Positions 7,332 to 13,839 of a stretch of 17,695 bases of DNA are shown here, piece after piece (the stretch's first letter is position 1; each line of letters opens with the position of its first letter). The notes under the pieces are model-generated. The model had not been told where the DNA came from. It saw only the letters and a list, made by a program, of their open reading frames with translations, and did no database searches. The stretch spans positions 1 through 17,695 of the forward strand of contig VFKQ01000188.1 in NCBI GenBank assembly GCA_009885445.1. Reading direction: 5' to 3'. A program made the translations under genes and the position numbers. This DNA is from Anaerolineaceae bacterium. Its GTDB lineage: Bacteria > Chloroflexota > Anaerolineae > Anaerolineales > Villigracilaceae.

Positions 7332-8690
7332 TTAATCGTCGCCGCCGCCGCCTTCACCTTCGTTACGATGACAGGTCTCGCAATCTGCCGCATACACAGA
7401 ACTTGGATGGCAATCGGTGCAGGTATTGGCGGTTTCGTGATTCATATTGAACCAGGGATGGCCCAACCCATAGCGCGCGTTTCCCCAGCCATCCAAAGTG
7501 TGACAATTGGCGCACGCAGAGCCGAAAGCGCTTGCATGCCAGCTGGAGCTATGACAACCTGCGCAAGTGTTGGGTGTGCCCGCAAATTGCGCGTTAATGT
7601 GACAGGATTCGCAAGCCACGCCCGCATGGCCGCTATACAACGGGAAAATCTGGTTGTGATCAAAAGTGACGGCGTCCCAGTCTGTGGGCACGTGGCACAA
7701 ACTGCAATCTGTGCCAAAACTGCCGTTATGTTCATCCTCTTGGGCGTGACAGTCAACACAGGTTGTGGGTGCGTCTGAGTAATTTCCAGTGACATGGCAC
7801 GACTCGCAAGCGGTCTGCGCATGCTCCCCCTCCAATTTGAAGGCGGCTAGGTTGTGGTCAAATTTGGCGGGAGTCCAACCTTCGTTGGAGTGGCAGGCGG
7901 AGCAGTCATTGCCAAAACGGCCAGCGTGCGGATCATCGCTGAAATGGCAGTCGGCGCAAGTCTGCGGCGTGTTGCGCAAGTCGACCAGGGAGCGCGCATC
8001 GAGGTGACACGAATAGCAATTAACATTTACATGCAACCCGGTCAGCGCAAATGGCACCGAGCCGTGGTCGAAGTGATTATTGTAGGTGTCCACACCATCG
8101 TGGCAGGCGAGACAATCAGAACCCCAACTGAGCAAATGTGCCTGCGTGAAGGCTGGGTCGAGGTCACGATGACAATCTGTGCATTCGCTTTGAGCGAAGG
8201 ACTGGATGCCCTGCGTGTGGCAGTCTTCGCAGGCAAACGGCTCACGCGTGACTTTGAGTTGGTGACCATTTAATGAGTAACCCAGCACCTCGTGCGGAAA
8301 ACCCACGCCCTCCACGCGAGTCAGCGCGGCAGTGGGGCCGCCATGCTCAAGGTGGCAATCCGCGCAGAGCGAGGCAGGAGCGTTGATCAGAATCGCGCCG
8401 TGCAGGGAGGTTGAATCATTTTGTTCTGCGCCGACATTTGTATGACAAACAATACAGCGATCCGCCATCGAGTCCGCGTCCCACGGCGCGGCATGGCAAG
8501 CCGCGCATTGCCCGCCAATTTCGGCGTGAGACGAAACTCCACCATACGCCTGACCGGCTTGCGCGTTTAATTCTCCAGGCGAAAAAATAGCGCCTCCGCG
8601 CGAGAAAATCATCCAGCCAATGACGGTCAGGGTAACCAGGCCGGAAAATATTCCCACGAACGAGAGGCAACCGAGTCGTTGTTTTTTCAT
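7332..8690 (-). CDS. Membrane-anchored 17-heme cytochrome c
   Basis: A 452-residue multiheme cytochrome with 17 CXXCH heme-binding motifs, beginning at residues 62, 79, 109, 154, 170 and 193 and continuing to 437. Residues 8-29 form one N-terminal membrane helix, so the protein is probably anchored with its hemes outside the cytoplasm. At least three internal repeats follow the pattern FDHxxxxFxLxGxHxxxxCxxCH (about 207-229, 277-299, 343-364), supplying the extra histidines of bis-His hemes as in cytochrome c3/c7-type proteins. No catalytic domain is evident, so it looks like an electron wire rather than a reductase. It starts 9 nt after the b-type cytochrome gene and is last in a four-gene operon. 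The end of the protein is a Glu-Gly-Asp-rich tail. The electron acceptor is unknown. Confidence 0.93.
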   Translation of the reverse strand: MKKQRLGCLSFVGIFSGLVTLTVIGWMIFSRGGAIFSPGELNAQAGQAYGGVSSHAEIGGQCAACHAAPWDADSMADRCIVCHTNVGAEQNDSTSLHGAILINAPASLCADCHLEHGGPTAALTRVEGVGFPHEVLGYSLNGHQLKVTREPFACEDCHTQGIQSFAQSECTDCHRDLDPAFTQAHLLSWGSDCLACHDGVDTYNNHFDHGSVPFALTGLHVNVNCYSCHLDARSLVDLRNTPQTCADCHFSDDPHAGRFGNDCSACHSNEGWTPAKFDHNLAAFKLEGEHAQTACESCHVTGNYSDAPTTCVDCHAQEDEHNGSFGTDCSLCHVPTDWDAVTFDHNQIFPLYSGHAGVACESCHINAQFAGTPNTCAGCHSSSWHASAFGSACANCHTLDGWGNARYGLGHPWFNMNHETANTCTDCHPSSVYAADCETCHRNEGEGGGGDD

Positions 8691-8699
8691 GCCCTGTCC

Positions 8700-9251
8700 C
8701 TATCGCCCCAGCGTAACGTAATAGACCGCCGCGATAATGTGCGCAAAAGCGGATACGAATAAGGCCATGCCAATCGGAATGTGAATGGTGTGCCACAACG
8801 CCAGCAACCTGCGTGCGCTCCTGAGCGCCTCGCCTGAAAGCGAGCCTTCAACTTCATATCCATCCAGTGAGCGCGGGATGCGTGTGAAAATATATCTTCC
8901 AATAAAACCGCTGATGACAATGACGATAGTGAAGAGAGTCGTGATGCCCGCCAGCCCGTTAAATTTCCACGAGGAATGCAGCAAAACCATGAAGGGCCCC
9001 ACCAGGCCGGTGAATATATGAAACTCCAGCCAGGAAGACATGCGCCCCCACTTCGCCAAACGACTGCGCTTGCGCAGGCTGTACAACGTTTCTGTCATGA
9101 GCATTAAGACGAAGCCAATAATACCCAGCGCATGGCCAAACAAATCGCCTGCCTCGGGAATTTCACGCGTGTAAAACACCACGCCCACATACACTGAACC
9201 GATAATAATAGCCGCCAGCATGGCCAGCCAAAGTTCACGCCCTCGAATCAT
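8700..9251 (-). CDS. Five-helix di-heme b membrane protein, ferric-reductase-like
   Basis: An integral membrane protein of 183 residues with five hydrophobic helices (about 7-27, 38-58, 74-94, 100-123, 153-178). Helix 3 carries His78 and His92 and helix 5 carries His157 and His171, both 14 apart. This paired H-x13-H spacing is what ferric reductase/NADPH oxidase-type transmembrane domains use to hold two stacked b hemes; cytochrome b561-like folds are the alternative. No FAD or NAD domain is attached, but a separate oxidoreductase is encoded just upstream, overlapping by 17 nt, with GGAGG before this ATG. The 17-heme cytochrome follows 9 nt later. I infer that it carries electrons across the membrane from the cytoplasmic flavoprotein or ferredoxin to the cytochrome. 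The family is an assignment from helix and histidine pattern, not strong sequence recognition. Confidence 0.75.
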   Translation of the reverse strand: MIRGRELWLAMLAAIIIGSVYVGVVFYTREIPEAGDLFGHALGIIGFVLMLMTETLYSLRKRSRLAKWGRMSSWLEFHIFTGLVGPFMVLLHSSWKFNGLAGITTLFTIVIVISGFIGRYIFTRIPRSLDGYEVEGSLSGEALRSARRLLALWHTIHIPIGMALFVSAFAHIIAAVYYVTLGR

Positions 9252-10548
9252 GTTGCCTCCATTCCTGCCAAAACCGAATCAGCACATCCGCGATAGGTTG
9301 CTTTCCTTCCAGCAGTGTCGGGCGGATGGATGAAATGTCCGCGCTGGCGATGATCATTTTCTGCAACGGCACCGAAAGACTCTGATCGCCCATCAGCACC
9401 GCGCCCAGTAAGGTCTTTTGCCCCACCACCAAACGCAAATGGTTAACATCAAAGTTGCTCTCGGTTTCCAACGCCTCGGGCAGGGCGCGGAAGGTCTCAC
9501 TATCGCCGCGCGCAATACCGACAATATCCTCGTCACGGCCACGCCCCACTGTGCCGATGATGGTGGTCGTCAACCCGGCCAGGCGGGTGACGTTAAACGG
9601 CACAGCCTTGATATACGCATGTCTTCCGCCGCTCATATTCTTACCGGCGACGAATCCTTGCAGACGGGCTGGCCCCCACAAGCTGTCTAGCACCGAGCGC
9701 CCCGAAAGCGGGTCGTAGATCTGGGCCACGTCGCCCGCCGCGTAAATATCTGCATCGTTGGTTTGCAAAAATTCATTAACCAGAATCCCGCGGTCCATGG
9801 CCAGCGCGGCGTTTTGGGCAAGCTCAAGCCGCGGTTGAATTCCAATTGCATAGGCCACAAAGTCACATTTCAGCGTGCGCCCATCCAGCAAACGCAGTGC
9901 CTCAATGTGGCCCTTTCTGCCACTAATTTCGAGCGCCTCGGCGTGAAAAATTAACTCAACGCCTTCCTCTTTGAGTCGGCCCTCAATGATGCGCGACTCG
10001 TGTTCATCCAACACATTGTTCCAATAGCGATCGCCGCGCAAAAGATAAGTCACCTTCACATTGCGCGAGACCAGTCCCTCCACCAGCTCGAGCGCGGTAA
10101 TGCCTCCACCGATGACAATGGCACGGCGCGCCTTCTTCGCCAATTGCAGGATGCGGCGCGCATCTTCCATGGAATCCAGTTTCGCCACGCCTTCCAACTC
10201 TGCGCCCGGGATACTTAAGCGCAACGCCTGCGCGCCCACGGCGATGAGCAGTTTGTCATAATGCAAAAGGCCGGCACCTTCAATTTCCACTTGATGTGTT
10301 TCGCGCAATATCTGCTTCGCGTGACCGCGCACATAACGCACTTTCAACTGTGCAAAATCCTTTGTGTTAAATGGGAACAGGTGCTTCTCAAGCATTTCCC
10401 CGGTCAAGTAATAAGCCAAGCCCGGACGCGAATAATATCCATGCGGGTCATCACCGACCATGATGATCTCGGCGGAGGCGTCTACGCGAATCGCCTCGGC
10501 GGCGGCCACACCCGCCACACCCGTGCCCAAAATCACGTAGCGCGTCAT
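9235..10548 (-). CDS. FAD/NAD(P)-dependent oxidoreductase
   Basis: A 437-residue cytoplasmic flavoprotein of the pyridine nucleotide-disulfide oxidoreductase superfamily, of the type seen in rubredoxin/ferredoxin reductases and the N-terminal part of NirB. The FAD fold has GTGVAG at 8-13 and YYSRPGL near 38-44, the NAD(P) fold has VIGGGITALE at 145-154, and the second FAD motif is IYAAGDVA at 268-275. There is no redox-active CxxC, so it should pass electrons to a partner protein. After the NAD(P) motif the second strand ends in YLLRGDRY rather than an acidic residue, so NADH versus NADPH is open. It starts in an ATGA overlap with the ferredoxin gene upstream and overlaps the membrane protein downstream. 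The likely role is exchange between NAD(P)H, ferredoxin and the membrane hemes. Confidence 0.88.
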   Translation of the reverse strand: MTRYVILGTGVAGVAAAEAIRVDASAEIIMVGDDPHGYYSRPGLAYYLTGEMLEKHLFPFNTKDFAQLKVRYVRGHAKQILRETHQVEIEGAGLLHYDKLLIAVGAQALRLSIPGAELEGVAKLDSMEDARRILQLAKKARRAIVIGGGITALELVEGLVSRNVKVTYLLRGDRYWNNVLDEHESRIIEGRLKEEGVELIFHAEALEISGRKGHIEALRLLDGRTLKCDFVAYAIGIQPRLELAQNAALAMDRGILVNEFLQTNDADIYAAGDVAQIYDPLSGRSVLDSLWGPARLQGFVAGKNMSGGRHAYIKAVPFNVTRLAGLTTTIIGTVGRGRDEDIVGIARGDSETFRALPEALETESNFDVNHLRLVVGQKTLLGAVLMGDQSLSVPLQKMIIASADISSIRPTLLEGKQPIADVLIRFWQEWRQHDSRA

Positions 10549-10811
10549 CGCGCAGTCTCCACAAATAAATCTGTTTGCTCAAAGCGCAAAACGCCGCGCG
10601 GACAGCGCGCAATGCACTCGCCGCAAGTCAGGCAACGGCTGTTAACCACCGCCTCACCCGCCCAGGCATAGCGGCGCACATCAATGCCAATCGGACAATT
10701 GTAGGTGCATATCCCACACTGCACACAACGCGCAGAATCGGGCACCACCTGTCCGGCGCTTGAAGCGGTATGTCGGTTGGATTCGGCGCGCAAAAAATCA
10801 AAGATGGGCAT
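10545..10811 (-). CDS. 8Fe-8S ferredoxin-type protein
   Basis: A small 88-residue iron-sulfur protein with two CX2CX2CX3CP motifs: Cys29, 32, 35, 39 and Cys60, 63, 66, 70. Each set would bind one [4Fe-4S] cluster through three cysteines of one motif and one of the other or, given the wide spacing, fully within each motif. It has no membrane segment or signal peptide, so it is cytoplasmic. It is the first gene of the redox operon and overlaps the FAD oxidoreductase by 4 nt (ATGA), which couples their translation and suggests a complex. No strong Shine-Dalgarno precedes the ATG at 10811; no in-frame alternative start lies just upstream. It probably feeds or receives electrons from the flavoprotein. 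Confidence 0.9.
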   Translation of the reverse strand: MPIFDFLRAESNRHTASSAGQVVPDSARCVQCGICTYNCPIGIDVRRYAWAGEAVVNSRCLTCGECIARCPRGVLRFEQTDLFVETAR

Positions 10812-10846
10812 TCTGGCTCTGCATACATGTCGCTAAATTTTCCATA

Positions 10847-10869
10847 AAGTTACTCAACTTCAAATTGTA
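10847..10869 (-). promoter_or_regulatory. Possible promoter and operator of the redox operon
   Basis: TACAAT (10864-10869 on the minus strand) lies about 50 nt before the ferredoxin ATG. Just downstream, over the expected start site, AAGTT-N4-AACTT (10847-10860) is a perfect inverted repeat of the 5-4-5 size used by CRP/FNR-type regulators, though not their consensus. No good -35 is seen. Confidence 0.3.
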
Positions 10870-10933
10870 ACCCCGCCAGCGGGCGCGTAAAGTAACATGC
10901 GCCCCTGAACGCCCAGTCATTCATCCCTTTTGC

Positions 10934-11101
10934 GTGTGAATTACTCGCCTTACGCAGTCTCCCACAATGCCGTCATTGCGAGGGCGTACTCGCCCGAAGC
11001 AATCTGGCTCAGCGAACAGGAGATTGCTTCGTCGAGAAATACCCTCCTCGCAAAGACACCTCAACGCTAGAAAAAAATTATTGCGTAAGGTGTGTGAATT
11101 A
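10934..11101. mobile_element. Possible MITE-like insertion around repeat copy B
   Basis: The 10-bp sequence GTGTGAATTA occurs directly repeated at 10934-10943 and 11092-11101. Just inside are inverted copies CCTTACGCA (10948-10956) and TGCGTAAGG (11082-11090), with repeat copy B in the middle. This resembles a target-site duplication with short terminal inverted repeats, although the inner offsets differ (4 and 1 nt). No coding capacity. Tentative. Confidence 0.35.
10971..11057. repeat. Imperfect palindromic intergenic repeat, copy B
   Basis: An ~87-bp imperfect palindrome, the inverted counterpart of 632-714. Outer arms share TTGCGAGG-type ends and inner arms share GAAGCAATCT. The first 24 nt (10971-10994) and the block AGGAGATTGCTTCGTCG (11018-11034) are identical to the other copy in reverse complement, while the loop and one shoulder have diverged. 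Confidence 0.75.
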
Positions 11102-11104
11102 AAT

Positions 11105-11133
11105 AAAAACAGGGTCGCATCACTGCAACCCTG
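11105..11133 (-). terminator. Rho-independent terminator of the cold-shock gene
   Basis: The minus strand folds into a stem of CAGGGT-TGCA with TGCG-ACCCTG (10 bp, one T-G pair) around a GTGA tetraloop, followed by TTTTT. It begins 22 nt after the cold-shock stop codon. Confidence 0.88.
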
Positions 11134-11155
11134 CCGTTCGTAAAACTATGCAGTC

Positions 11156-11368
11156 TTACGCAACAGGCTTAACGCCCGCGGCCTGCAAACCCTTGGGGCC
11201 TTCCTCGATGGAAAACTCCACCTTCTGGTCAGCCTCGAGCTTGCGATAGCCTTCCATCTCCAGCGCGCTGAAGTGGACGAAAACATCCTCGCCCTCCTCG
11301 CGGCCGATGAAGCCGTAACCCTTTGTCGCATTAAACCACTTAACCGTACCAACAAAACGTTCTGTCAT
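11156..11368 (-). CDS. Cold-shock domain protein
   Basis: A 70-residue single-domain nucleic-acid-binding protein of the CspA family, acting as an RNA chaperone in the cytoplasm. The start MTERFVGTVKWFNATKGYGFIG contains RNP-1 (KGYGFIG, 16-22) and RNP-2 follows (DVFVHFSAL, 28-36). The length is typical. The ribosome-binding site AGGAG lies 7 nt before the ATG. The probable promoter (11448-11474) gives a 5' leader of about 70 nt, shorter than the thermosensing leader of E. coli cspA. The gene is monocistronic, with its own terminator. The exact Csp paralogue cannot be named. Confidence 0.97.
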   Translation of the reverse strand: MTERFVGTVKWFNATKGYGFIGREEGEDVFVHFSALEMEGYRKLEADQKVEFSIEEGPKGLQAAGVKPVA

Positions 11369-11447
11369 GTCTTTCTCCTACTAAAAAAGAATTCGCCCGA
11401 GTCACTTGCTTCGCTTACAACGGTCGAACGCGGGCAGATTGCGCAAG

Positions 11448-11474
11448 ATTATCACGGCGGTTGGAGCATGTCAA
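11448..11474 (-). promoter_or_regulatory. Promoter of the cold-shock gene
   Basis: A perfect TTGACA (11469-11474) and GATAAT (11448-11453) on the minus strand are 15 bp apart; TAATCT preceded by TG gives an alternative 17-bp spacing. The -35 lies inside the last codons of the upstream PHP gene and the -10 overlaps its stop codon. Confidence 0.55.
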
Positions 11475-12126
11475 GCCCGATTTTAATTTTCTTGCGCAAG
11501 ACCGCAAAACGTGAAATTAGATGGAACCACGGCGGCGACAAATGAGTCTGCGCCCGCGCCGAACGCAACGCCACGCGCATCTCATCCGCGCCCTCGAACG
11601 GGTTCAGCAACAAAAGGCTTCGTCCCAGCTCGAAAGCCGCATGCGCGTCCGAGCCGACGGTGCCAGCCAGCCCATGTTTTTCGGCGAAGGCCTGCGCGGC
11701 GCGATTGAAACGCGGCAAGACGCAACGCGAGTTGAACACTTCAATGGCGTCCACGTCAGCGATGATTTCGAGCAAATCATCCAAGCGCCAGGCGCCTTTG
11801 CGAAATTCGTCAAACGGGTGTGACACGCTGATAAACGCGCCCTGATTTTTCAGGCGGCGAATCGTCTCTTGCGGAGAAAGCCCCGCCGGAATCTCCTCGG
11901 TCACGAAGGCGGCCAGAATTTCGCCTCGGGTGGTCATAATCTCCTCGCCGACGATAACCCGCTCCGGGTCCAGTTTTTGAGCCGCCCGCGCGCCGACGAT
12001 GCTGTTGTGGTCGGTGATGACGACGCGCTCAATCCGCTTGCGCCGACAGGCGTCCACCAAATCGGCTGGGCGAGTCAAACTGTCTTTTGATGCGCTGGTG
12101 TGGCAGTGAAATTCAACGCGGACCAT
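11452..12126 (-). CDS. PHP-domain metal-dependent phosphoesterase
   Basis: A 224-residue PHP-domain protein, related to the TrpH/YciV-like phosphoesterases that hydrolyse nucleoside or oligonucleotide phosphates. Metal ligands are visible: His7 and His9 in EFHCHTSAS, Asp39-His40 in VITDHNS, Glu61 in GEEI, His103 in VSHPFD and Asp160/His162 in GSDAH. It ends with a short basic region of unknown role. The substrate cannot be told from sequence. The open frame extends 20 codons further upstream, but the family begins at MVRVEFHCHT, and a TGGTACAAT extended -10 box lies immediately before this ATG, so 12126 is chosen; the message is probably leaderless. It is divergent from the SPFH operon across 65 bp. 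Confidence 0.9.
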   Translation of the reverse strand: MVRVEFHCHTSASKDSLTRPADLVDACRRKRIERVVITDHNSIVGARAAQKLDPERVIVGEEIMTTRGEILAAFVTEEIPAGLSPQETIRRLKNQGAFISVSHPFDEFRKGAWRLDDLLEIIADVDAIEVFNSRCVLPRFNRAAQAFAEKHGLAGTVGSDAHAAFELGRSLLLLNPFEGADEMRVALRSARAQTHLSPPWFHLISRFAVLRKKIKIGLDMLQPP

Positions 12127-12132
12127 GCGCGC

Positions 12133-12141
12133 ATTGTACCA
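12133..12141 (-). promoter_or_regulatory. Extended -10 promoter of the PHP gene, probably leaderless
   Basis: TGGTACAAT on the minus strand ends 6 nt before the ATG at 12126, so the expected transcription start coincides with the start codon. No Shine-Dalgarno could be present on such a message. Confidence 0.5.
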
Positions 12142-12152
12142 AAGCAGGCTGG

Positions 12153-12182
12153 TTGCCATTTCGCGCGGTTTTGTTATACAAT
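12153..12182 (+). promoter_or_regulatory. Promoter of the SPFH operon, near-leaderless
   Basis: TTGCCA (12153-12158) and TACAAT (12177-12182) are 18 bp apart, each one base from consensus. The start site would fall near 12189, only about 3 nt before the ATG at 12192, and no Shine-Dalgarno is present between them. Confidence 0.65.
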
Positions 12183-12191
12183 TCACCTCAG

Positions 12192-13835
12192 ATGGACAGC
12201 GAAACGCGCTTCTGGAGTCGACCCGGTTTTCCCCCCGTCTTTTGGACGGTGCTTTCAGCGATTTGGTATGGCTGGCATTTGTATCGCATGAATCTCGGGG
12301 GGCTACAAAACTATGTTGTTTTTCTCTTTATTGATGCAGTTGTTTTTATTATCGGCTTGCTTGTCTGGCTGGCATTCTTCTCGCAGTTCGTGTTGCCGGT
12401 CAGCCATTTTCGCGAACGGCAAAAAGTGTTTGGCCGTTTAATCTCCTTTATTTTCGGCGGTCACGGCCCGGCAATTTTTGTGAAGGATGGTTACGCTCAC
12501 GGACATAAAGGCGAGGCTAATAAAAAGGGCGCCGGAGTCTATTGGCTTGATTCGGCCAGCGCAGGGCAATTGCGCACCTTCGCAAAATTCACGCGCACCC
12601 TCGGCCCGGGAGTCCACTTTACAGAGGCCAACGAGTTCGCCGCTGGTTTTGTAGATTTGCACACGCAGACACAGACCATTGGCCCGGAAGGCAGTAACCC
12701 TTTTGCCGCCAAACCCGACGATATGTTGGATGTAGACTTTAAAAAGACCGCCGCGCAGTTGGACCGCTACAAAACCAGCGCCCTGACCCGCGATGGAATC
12801 GAAGTGGTTCCAAACATTACCGTCGTCTTTAAAATAGACACGGACCCTGTGACTGGTAGCGGGCCCGGCTCGCGTTTTGGATACCGCGAGCCGGATCCCA
12901 AAAAGCTTGAGGAAAGTTCAGTGTTCAAGGCTATCGTTGGCGAGGGCGTGAAGCCATTGCAGGGTGGAGGCAATGAGCCTTTCCCGTGGAATCAATTGCC
13001 TGCCTTCATCGCCGCAGATGTGTGGCGTGAGTACCTTAGCAAATTCACCTTGCAGGAACTTTTTCAAGCGACACAAAGTGTGCCGCCTGAGCCGGTTGAA
13101 ACCCTGCAACCCAGCCTGGAAGACACCACAGCAATGTATCTACCCATCAAAATGGGGGCGCGGCCAAACTGGTGGCAGGATACGCTTGCTGAAAGTTTGC
13201 ACGAAATTAATCGCTTGATCCAAAAAGCTGTGTACAAGCTGGAAGATCAGGGCGAGGCGGATGTCACTGAGGGTAGCCGGGGTGTGCCAAACACAAGCCC
13301 GCCGCCAGCTCATAAACAGGTCACCGCGCTTGAGCTAATCAATATCATGGTTAATGCACGCATGAAGCGCGCTAACGTAGACGAGCTGGACGCCACTGGC
13401 AAATCCCCCATGACTGAAACGGGCGAGCGCGTGCGCCGACAAATGGAAAATAATCGCGAGTTTAAATTACTGCAAAAGCGCGGCTTGAAAATTTCCAACG
13501 TCAGCATCAACCAACTGCGCTTCGTCAAATCGGTGGAAGAGCAATTGGTCAATCAATGGAACGCTTCGTGGCTGGGGAATGCGCGCGCCGAACGCGACGC
13601 CATTGACCGTCGCAGAAAATTGGTGGAACTGAAAGCGCAAGATGATTCGATAAGCCAATATGCGTCTGAAATCAGCCGCGACTTAATGCGCAAACTCCCC
13701 GAGCGCGGCAAAGAAACCATCAAGACTCTGACTCTGCGTTCGCGCGCCACCATCATTACCAATGATCGCATGCATCGCCGCCTGACCACCGAACTGGAAG
13801 AGCTGGAAGAGATTTTGCAATGGCTGGAGCGTTAA
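12192..13835 (+). CDS. Membrane-anchored SPFH/band-7-like protein (first of pair)
   Basis: A 547-residue protein with two N-terminal hydrophobic helices (about 14-32 and 40-67) and an SPFH/band-7-like domain from about 90. Family-like parts are LGPGVHF (137-143), VDLHTQTQTIGP (154-165), and LTRDGIEVVPNITVVFKIDTDP (198-219), the strand pair typical of stomatins and flotillins. A later segment, LLQKRGLKISNVSINQLRFVKSVEEQLVNQW (426-456), leads into a charged helical tail (460-547), like the post-SPFH helix that lets these proteins form oligomeric cages on membranes. The middle (about 225-420) has insertions unlike the short stomatins. The frame is open upstream to 12087, but the promoter at 12153-12182 rules that start out. 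The next SPFH-like gene begins 4 nt later. Function unknown; no partner protease (NfeD-like) is nearby. Confidence 0.8.
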   Translation: MDSETRFWSRPGFPPVFWTVLSAIWYGWHLYRMNLGGLQNYVVFLFIDAVVFIIGLLVWLAFFSQFVLPVSHFRERQKVFGRLISFIFGGHGPAIFVKDGYAHGHKGEANKKGAGVYWLDSASAGQLRTFAKFTRTLGPGVHFTEANEFAAGFVDLHTQTQTIGPEGSNPFAAKPDDMLDVDFKKTAAQLDRYKTSALTRDGIEVVPNITVVFKIDTDPVTGSGPGSRFGYREPDPKKLEESSVFKAIVGEGVKPLQGGGNEPFPWNQLPAFIAADVWREYLSKFTLQELFQATQSVPPEPVETLQPSLEDTTAMYLPIKMGARPNWWQDTLAESLHEINRLIQKAVYKLEDQGEADVTEGSRGVPNTSPPPAHKQVTALELINIMVNARMKRANVDELDATGKSPMTETGERVRRQMENNREFKLLQKRGLKISNVSINQLRFVKSVEEQLVNQWNASWLGNARAERDAIDRRRKLVELKAQDDSISQYASEISRDLMRKLPERGKETIKTLTLRSRATIITNDRMHRRLTTELEELEEILQWLER

Positions 13836-13839
13836 GCTG

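Larger units (their letters stand above)
10812..11155. other. 344-bp non-coding region before the redox operon
   Basis: No credible gene is seen on either strand. The left end holds the probable promoter of the redox operon (10847-10869), the middle holds palindromic repeat copy B with possible flanking duplications (10934-11101), and the right end holds the cold-shock gene terminator (11105-11133). The region 10870-10933 shows nothing I can name. Confidence 0.7.

Noticed and set aside
7182..7778. 198-codon open frame on the plus strand opposite the cytochrome
   Set aside because: It is antisense to the heme motif repeats of the 17-heme cytochrome and crosses the inverted repeat; no independent support.
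7332..8690. Lipoprotein reading of the cytochrome N-terminus at Cys8
   Set aside because: Cys8 precedes the hydrophobic segment instead of following it, so it is not a lipobox; a plain membrane anchor fits better.
10261..10671. 136-codon open frame on the plus strand opposite the flavoprotein and ferredoxin genes
   Set aside because: It is antisense to clearly recognised genes, shows no family features, and reflects codon bias of the opposite strand.
12087..12191. Upstream extension of the first SPFH gene beginning at 12087
   Set aside because: It would overlap the PHP gene start and lies across the promoter at 12153-12182; the extra residues are not family-like.
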